Below, piece after piece: positions 52,501 through 64,000 of a stretch of DNA of 64,000 bases. The first letter of the stretch is position 1. Each line of letters starts with the position of its first letter. A model generated the notes under the pieces. The model saw only the letters and a list, made by a program, of their open reading frames with translations, was not told the DNA's origin and ran no database searches. The DNA is from Methylobacterium sp. E-065 (GTDB lineage Bacteria; Pseudomonadota; Alphaproteobacteria; Rhizobiales; Beijerinckiaceae), in assembly GCF_022829605.1 (NCBI RefSeq), contig NZ_JAKSYD010000296.1, forward strand, positions 1 through 64,000, written 5' to 3'. The translations under genes were made by a program, and so were the position numbers.

Positions 52501-54433
52501 CCGCTTCTTCGACGTGAACTCCCTGGCCGGCCTGCGGGTCGAGCTGTCCGACATCTTCCACCGCTCGCACGAGACCGTGTTCCGGCACGTCCGCGAGGGC
52601 AGGATCGACGGCTTGCGCATCGATCACATCGACGGGCTCGCCGACCCGCTGGGCTATGCGCGGGCGCTTCAGGCGGCGGTCGGGCCGGGCTTCTACGTGG
52701 TGGTCGAAAAAATCCTGGAGCCGGGGGAGCGGCTGCGACCCTGGCCGGTGGCCGGGACGACGGGCTACGACGTGCTCAACCAGCTCGACGGCATCCTGGT
52801 CGACAAGGGAAAGCGCGGGAAGGTCGAGCGGCTCTACACCTGGGCCACGGGCTTCGACGAGCCCTACGGGTTCCAGCTCCGCGCCGCCAAGGCCGAGATC
52901 CTCGAGATCAGCTTCGCCAGCGAGTTGGAGGTGCTGACCTCCGACCTCAAGGAGGCCGCCGATGCCGACCGGCGCACCCGCGACTTCACCGTCAATGCGC
53001 TCCGCCGGGCGCTGATCGAGATCATCGCGCGCTTCCCGACCTACCGGAGCTACCTGCCGTCGGAATTGGAGGAGGGCGAGGTCGAGCCCGAGGATGTCCG
53101 CCTGATCGAGGGCGCGGTCGCCAAGGCCAAGCGCTGGTCGAGCCTGCCGGACCGCTCGGTCCACGATTTCGCCGCCGAGGTCCTGCTCGGGCGGATCGAG
53201 ACCACGGGGCCGGGCCGGCCGGATCCGCGGGTGGTCCTGCGCTTCCGCCGCCGGTTCCAGCAGCTCACCGGCCCGGTCATGGCCAAGAGCCTGGAGGACA
53301 CGCTGTTCTACCGTTACGCCTGCTTGCTGGGCCTCAACGAGGTCGGCGGCGATCCGGGCGAGTACGGGATCGACGCCGATCATTTCCACGACCTGCAGAT
53401 CGCCCGCGCCCGGGACTGGCCGAGCGCCATGATCACCACGGCGACCCACGACACCAAGCGCGGCGAGGATGCCCGGACCCGGCTGCTCGCGCTGTCGGAG
53501 ATCCCGGAGGAATGGGCCAAGGCCTGGGACCTGTGGCAGCGGACGGCCGGGCCGCACCTCGCCCGGATCGATGGTGAGCCCGCGCCCGACGCCAACGACC
53601 AGTGGATGTTCTTCCAGGCGATTCTGGGTGCGTGGCCGCTGGAACTGCTGGAGCAGGACGAGCCCACGGCGATCGAGGATTTCCGCAACCGGCTGATCGC
53701 CTACGGCGAGAAGGCCATGCGCGAGGGCAAGCGCCGGTCGAGCTGGGTCAACGTCGACGAGGTCTACGAGGGCGCGGTCAAGAAGCTGTTCACGGCGTTG
53801 ATCGCACCGGGCTCGGACTTCCTGCGGGAGCTCCGGCCCTTCGCCCGGCGGCTCGCCCATCTCGGCATGCTGGCGAGCCTCGGCCGCACGGTCCTGAAAT
53901 GCACCCTGCCGGGCCTGCCCGACACCTACCAGGGCACGGAGATCTGGGATTTCTCCTTCGTCGATCCCGACAACCGGCGCCCGGTGGATTACCCCGCCCT
54001 GGAACGGATGCTCGAACAGGGCGGCGAACCGGCGGCGCTGCTGGCGCATTGGCCGGATGGGCGGATCAAGCAGGCGACGCTGACGCGGTTGCTGGCCGAG
54101 CGGGCCGAGCGCCCGGATTTCTACGCGATCGCCGCCTACGAGCCTGTCGACGCCACGGGGGCGCGGGCCGACCATGTCGTTGCCTACCGGCGGACCGATC
54201 CCGGCCAGGAGGGCGGCGACCTGTTCGTGGCGGTGCCGCGGCTGGTCGCGGGATTTGTGGGCGAGGCGGGCTGGTCGGGCGAGGCCTTTGCCGGCACCCG
54301 GGTCGATCTCGGGGCCGGGACCCGCTGGCGGGATCTCGTCACCGGGCGGATCGTTGAGAGTGACGGGGAGGGGGCCGATCTCGGTACGCTTCTGCGGGAT
54401 CTGCCCTTTGCGGTGCTGCGGCGGGATCCGTGA
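49511..54433 (+). CDS. Bifunctional 4-alpha-glucanotransferase / malto-oligosyltrehalose synthase (MalQ-TreY fusion)
   Basis: 1640-aa fusion. Residues 1-690 are a GH77 amylomaltase: GASDWGLAAQLYGLRSATN, SPYSPSSRLFLETLF, AIRIDHAFQLARLFLIP (nucleophile, about 460), CLVIAEDLGTAPEGF (about 509) and ITTHDLPTFVGWWRG (about 561). From about residue 712 a GH13 TreY follows: RSTYRLQFHKAFTFADAGRI, SHVYASPLQKARPGSTHGYD, GLRIDHIDGLADPLGYA (about 1035), VVVEKILEPGERL (about 1068) and TTATHDTKRGEDARTR (about 1313). MalQ rebalances maltodextrin length, and TreY converts the reducing end to a trehalosyl unit for TreZ. GTG at 49511 overlaps the treZ stop. The frame to 49019 lies inside treZ. This fusion type is known in proteobacteria. 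Confidence 0.95.
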   Translation: MSALNVSALEQLADLVGVAAGYTDAFGKPVETSLEVRRGLLAALGFAVEDEAAIAGSLEQVERLRRGLIPPLLPVEARRAARVPVRLQSGAPHTLVWRLVDERGTAREGRANPQGAEPGFELPPLTPGYHRLTVQAGQSRTEAWVIAAPQRCWRPRPYTEEGASDWGLAAQLYGLRSATNIGIGTYADAGEAAREAALRGAAFLGLSPVHALFGSDRTKISPYSPSSRLFLETLFIAPRSLPGLAGSRAEALLAKREDAITALREAALVDHQGVHDVLDPVLRALWADSPARAGTDAEFERFRQEGGADLESHAIFEALSEHFRGQGAHWLGDWPEAYRRAGTEAVTAFAAENAELVGYHAWLQHLADRQLEEASAAALGSGMRVGLYRDLAVGADRGGSEIWSHPERFADKVSIGAPPDLLAPKGQNWGLPAFDPLTMERDGLAAFRALVQANMRHAGAIRIDHAFQLARLFLIPLGAGAQAGAYVAMPFEPMLAVLRLESHRNKCLVIAEDLGTAPEGFSDALMRAGVLSYRILAFEREADGRFKAPSAYPRDALTAITTHDLPTFVGWWRGVDTDTRQSLGLYDQDRAEAERAERVIERRRLTEALAGEQLLPSAEPPDAAPFEAAARYLARAPSMLTAVQYEDVVSELAQANVPGSTEGYPNWRRKLDRDLAAIAAPGGPLAKLAAALSSEARGPRSGAARLAVPPPRSTYRLQFHKAFTFADAGRIVPYLHRLGISHVYASPLQKARPGSTHGYDIVDHGAINPELGGEEGFIQLSETLHAHGIKLLLDIVPNHMGVGGSDNPWWLSVLEWGSLSPFADAFDIDWQRLGAGRNLVIPFLGERYGEALEQGTLELKFDPEKGAFSVWHYEHQLPIRPLSYPTILNRVIAAIGAVDDDTTAELLAISERLRAMSIDTDETRRKSFPEEAEGLKRRLAEIHGVSPLIQEATASTLALLNGFKGRPDSFGPLHRLLEAQAYRLAHWRVASSDINYRRFFDVNSLAGLRVELSDIFHRSHETVFRHVREGRIDGLRIDHIDGLADPLGYARALQAAVGPGFYVVVEKILEPGERLRPWPVAGTTGYDVLNQLDGILVDKGKRGKVERLYTWATGFDEPYGFQLRAAKAEILEISFASELEVLTSDLKEAADADRRTRDFTVNALRRALIEIIARFPTYRSYLPSELEEGEVEPEDVRLIEGAVAKAKRWSSLPDRSVHDFAAEVLLGRIETTGPGRPDPRVVLRFRRRFQQLTGPVMAKSLEDTLFYRYACLLGLNEVGGDPGEYGIDADHFHDLQIARARDWPSAMITTATHDTKRGEDARTRLLALSEIPEEWAKAWDLWQRTAGPHLARIDGEPAPDANDQWMFFQAILGAWPLELLEQDEPTAIEDFRNRLIAYGEKAMREGKRRSSWVNVDEVYEGAVKKLFTALIAPGSDFLRELRPFARRLAHLGMLASLGRTVLKCTLPGLPDTYQGTEIWDFSFVDPDNRRPVDYPALERMLEQGGEPAALLAHWPDGRIKQATLTRLLAERAERPDFYAIAAYEPVDATGARADHVVAYRRTDPGQEGGDLFVAVPRLVAGFVGEAGWSGEAFAGTRVDLGAGTRWRDLVTGRIVESDGEGADLGTLLRDLPFAVLRRDP

Positions 54434-54451
54434 GGGAAGCGACAGACCCGC

Positions 54452-54655
54452 TTCTCTCCCGCCCCCCTGTGCGGGGGAGGGTGGCCCCCGCAGGGGTCGG
54501 GAGAGGGGAGCGACGGTGCGGAAAAGGGCTTTGGCCTTCATGCCGGTCGGCGCCTCTTCTGGAAGCCGGGTCCCCCCCCATGCGGGACTTCGTCCCGGCC
54601 CGACCCCTGCTGACGCAGGGGCCACCCTCCCCCGCATAGGGGGGAGGGGAAAACG
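54452..54655. repeat. Dense hairpin block, family 2, before the GlgE fusion gene
   Basis: The 345-base gap 54434-54778 holds an outer CTCTCCCG/CGGGAGAG stem enclosing an imperfect CCCCTGTGCGGGGG/CCCCCGCAGGGG stem. Beyond it lie CGGGAC/GTCCCG, CCCCTGC/GCAGGGG and CCCTCCCCC/GGGGGAGGG. No gene is seen. AGGAACGGGAG lies before the glgE ATG. Confidence 0.7.
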
Positions 54656-54778
54656 CGCGGTTGGCAGGACCCTCCGCAGCCCTGTCACGCAACTCTGCTG
54701 AGACACGTCGAACCGGATCGCGAGGCACGCCTGCGTAGTTCGGGCGTTACGACACAGGAACGGGAGCCAGAAGCCAGC

Positions 54779-58159
<3,381 letters not shown>

Positions 58160-58308
58160 GGCTACCCGTGGCACTCGATCATGGCAGTTGATGCCGGCGG
58201 GGGGCCTCCCCGTCGCCGGCCACGATATCCGCGCGGTGAGAGACCGCCTGCGCCCCGGTTGGTTCCCCCGCCGGTCCCGTCAGATCCGACCGATGAGGCA
58301 GCGACGCG

Positions 58309-61583
<3,275 letters not shown>

Positions 61584-61587
<4 letters not shown>

Positions 61588-63863
61588 CGGCGATCGACGA
61601 GACCTTCGCAGGACGGGCCGACCCGGAGGCCGGGCCGGCACGGAGCGCGGATGTCCCGGGTTCCGCCAGCACGGCGCCGAGCGTCCATCCGGACGCGATC
61701 GCCGCTTTGATGAGCGCGAGCCACGGCGACCCCTTCTCGGTGCTCGGCCCCCACCGGGTCGGCTCCGGAGCCTGGGAAGTGCGCGCCGTGCTGCCCGAGG
61801 CGAAGACCGCCGCCCTGGTGATGGACGGCCGCACCGTGCCGTTCGAGAAGCGCCACCCGGACGGGTTCTGGGTCGCCCGGATCGAGGGAGAGGGCCGGCC
61901 GCTCTACGAAATCGAGGTCGAGGCCTGGGACGGCACCAAGCGGCGCCGCTACGATCCCTACGGCTTCGGCTCGTCGATCGAGCAATACGACGTGGCCTCG
62001 CTCCGCGAGGTCGGCACCAACCTCGTCTACCGGATCCTCGGCGCCCAGTCGGGCCAGCTCGACGGGATCGACGGGTTCCGCTTCGCCGTCTGGGCGCCCA
62101 ATGCCCGCAAGGTCAGCGTGGTCGGCGACTTCAACGATTGGGACGGGCGGCGCCACCCGATGCGCCTCTGGCAGGATGGCGGCGTCTGGGAGCTGTTCGT
62201 GCCGGGCCTCACGGCCGGGGTGCGCTACAAGTTCGAGATCCGCGGCCCCGACGGTGCCCTGATCCCGCTCAAGGCCGATCCGGTCGCCTTCGCGGCCCAG
62301 CACCCGCCGGAGACCGCCTCGGTCACCTACGGTGTGGGCGAGTTCGACTGGCGCGATTCCGGCTGGATGAGCACCCGCGGCGCCAAGGATCCGCGCCACA
62401 CGGCGATCTCGATCTACGAGGTCCATCTCGGCTCCTGGGCGCGGGTGCCGGAAGAGGGCAACCGCTACCTGACCTACAAGGAGCTGGGCGAGCGGCTCAT
62501 TCCCTATGTCAAGGATATGGGCTTCACCCATATCGAGATGCTGCCGATCACCGAGTTTCCGTTCGACGGGTCCTGGGGCTACCAGCCGGTCTCGCTGTTC
62601 GCGCCGACCAGCCGCTTCGGCACGCCCGATGATTTCGCCGCCTTCGTGGACGCCGCCCACGAGGCCGGGATCGGCATCCTGCTCGACTGGGTGCCGGGCC
62701 ACTTCCCGCTCGACGCCCACGGGCTCGGCCTGTTCGACGGCACGCATCTCTACGAGCATGCCGACCCGCGCCAGGGCTTCCACCAGGATTGGGGCACCTA
62801 CATCTACAATTTCGGGCGCACGGAGGTCGCGACCTTCCTGGCGGCCAACGCCCGGTTCTGGCTGGAGCATTACCATCTCGACGGCCTGCGCGTGGATGCC
62901 GTGGCGTCGATGCTCTACCTCGATTACTCGCGCCGCCAGGGCGAGTGGATCCCGAACCGCTACGGCGGCAACGAGAACCTCGACGCCATCGACTTCCTGC
63001 GCAAGACCAACGAGGCGACCTACAGCCACGCCCCCGGCACCATCACGGTGGCGGAGGAATCGACCTCCTGGCCCGGCGTCTCGCACCCGACCTATACCGG
63101 CGGCCTGGGCTTCGGCTTCAAGTGGAACATGGGCTGGATGCACGACACCCTGCATTTCATGCAGGAGAACCCGATCCACCGCCGCTACCACCACCACAAC
63201 CTGACCTTCGGGCTGCTCTACGCCTTCTCGGAGAATTTCATCCTGCCTTTGTCCCACGACGAGGTCGTGCACGGGAAGGGCTCGCTGCTCGGCAAGATGC
63301 CGGGCGACCGTTGGCAGAAATTCGCGAATCTCCGGGCCTATTACGGCTTCATGTGGGGGCATCCCGGCAAGAAGCTGCTGTTCATGGGCGGCGAGTTCGG
63401 CCAGGAGCGCGAGTGGAACCACGACACCAGCCTGGACTGGCACCACCTCGACGACCCGCTGCACAAGGGCGTCAAGGACGTGGTCCGGGACCTCAACCGG
63501 CTCTACGTCTCGACGCCGGCCCTCCACAGCCGCGACGTGGAGCATACCGGCTTCCAGTGGCTGGTGGCCGACGATCAGGACAACTGCGTGATCGCCTGGG
63601 CCCGCAAGGGCGCCAAGCCCGGCGAGGTCGCGATCGTGGTCTCGAACTTCACGCCGGTGCCGCGTGAGGGCTACCGGATCGGCGTCCCGGAGGCGGGCTT
63701 CTACCGGGAGGCGTTCAACTCGGATGCAGGGATCTACGGCGGGTCCAACCTGGGCAACCAGGGCGGTTGCCACACCGAGGATCAGGCGAGCCACGGCCAG
63801 AAGCAGAGCCTGTCGCTGACCCTGCCGCCGCTGGCGACGATGATCTTCCTGTTGGAGGGGTAA
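61584..63863 (+). CDS. glgB: 1,4-alpha-glucan branching enzyme
   Basis: 759-aa GH13 branching enzyme that introduces alpha-1,6 links into the GlgE product. Two N-terminal beta domains (HGDPFSVLGPH, then FRFAVWAPNARKVSVVGDFN, a CBM48) precede the barrel: SWGYQPVSLFAPTSRFG, nucleophile in GLRVDAVASMLYLDYSR (about residue 437), acid/base in ITVAEESTSWPGV (about 490) and LPLSHDEVVHGKGSLLGK (about 557). The ATG overlaps the treS-mak stop, so expression is coupled. The first 40 residues are extra and disordered. It is the last gene of the cluster. Confidence 0.95.
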
Positions 63864-63871
63864 GGGAAACC

Positions 63872-63923
63872 CCTCTCCCCGCCTCCGGGGAGAGGCCCGC
63901 ATGGACCTCGTCGTCCATGCGGG
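63872..63923. terminator. Twin hairpins after glgB
   Basis: CCTCTCCCCG/CGGGGAGAGG (63872-63895, four-base loop) starts nine bases after the glgB stop. CCCGCATGGAC/GTCCATGCGGG (63896-63923, six-base loop) follows directly. Both stems are perfect. They probably end the glucan-cluster transcript, although no T-run follows. The rest of the window to 64000 shows no gene. Confidence 0.7.
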
Positions 63924-64000
63924 AAGTGGAGGTGAAGCTGGAGCGAAGGCGAGGGCGCGGATCCGTAAGAGGCTCGTCCTGAGCCGCCCCCTCACCTTCG

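Noticed and set aside
49963..53577. Plus-strand frame of 1204 codons in another frame of malQ-treY
   Set aside because: Arg/Pro/Gly-rich composition typical of an out-of-frame reading; lies wholly inside a well-supported gene.
50189..54706. Minus-strand open frame of 1505 codons opposite the malQ-treY fusion
   Set aside because: It mirrors a gene with clear GH77 and GH13 motifs. Very GC-rich third positions leave few stops on the opposite strand. The translated sequence is rich in Arg, Gln and Gly and has no domain.

Overview
The window is a GC-rich chromosomal segment that most resembles Methylobacterium or a close relative (Hyphomicrobiales, Alphaproteobacteria). This is inferred from the gene set: a MucR regulator without zinc ligands, SleB and RlpA wall enzymes, a DUF3618/holin-like operon, aerobic-pathway cobC/cobD, malonyl-CoA decarboxylase with malonyl-CoA synthetase, and a large GlgE/TreS/TreY-TreZ alpha-glucan cluster. 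I recognised no rRNA, tRNA or CRISPR array.

Layout. (1) 1-8958 is a surface-glycan locus: a two-domain glycosyltransferase cut by the left edge, an orphan Wzm/KpsM-type ABC-2 permease of lower GC, an FkbM methyltransferase, an AlgJ/AlgX-like SGNH protein, several uncharacterised proteins and a phosphomannomutase/phosphoglucomutase. (2) 9066-14322 is a minus-strand phage-derived cassette: large terminase, DUF5681 protein, ParB-methyltransferase fusion, HNH nuclease and an unknown. About 800 bp beyond it lies a decayed piece of a phosphohexomutase gene. (3) 15283-18514 has a LysR regulator divergent from malate synthase G. (4) 19178-31242 is accessory: a methyltransferase with a tail domain also found in region 1, small unknown and secreted proteins, remnants of a lytic transglycosylase and a TonB receptor, SleB, RlpA, an SMR transporter, a serine hydrolase, an HdeD-like/papain-like fusion, MucR and a PAS-HTH protein. 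(5) 31509-40762 is metabolic: KDG kinase, a DUF502 protein, cobD and cobC with overlapping divergent start codons, an MFS exporter, malonyl-CoA decarboxylase and matB. (6) 40932-43313 is a four-gene operon of small membrane-anchored helical proteins. (7) 43785-63863 is one co-directional alpha-glucan/trehalose cluster: otsA, glgX, treZ, malQ-treY fusion, GH13-GlgE fusion, treS-maltokinase fusion, glgB.

How the last block works. TreS-maltokinase turns trehalose into maltose 1-phosphate, GlgE polymerises it into alpha-1,4-glucan and GlgB branches the polymer. GlgX debranches it, MalQ rearranges short chains, and TreY then TreZ release trehalose again. OtsA gives a separate entry to trehalose 6-phosphate, but no otsB is present here. 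Overlapping stop/start codons at treZ/malQ-treY and treS/glgB indicate coupled translation.

Two families of palindromic intergenic repeats punctuate the right half. One, built around a CCAAAGGG...CCCTTTGG hairpin, is present four times between 33 and 45 kb. The other, made of C-run/G-run hairpins, sits between and after the genes of the glucan cluster.
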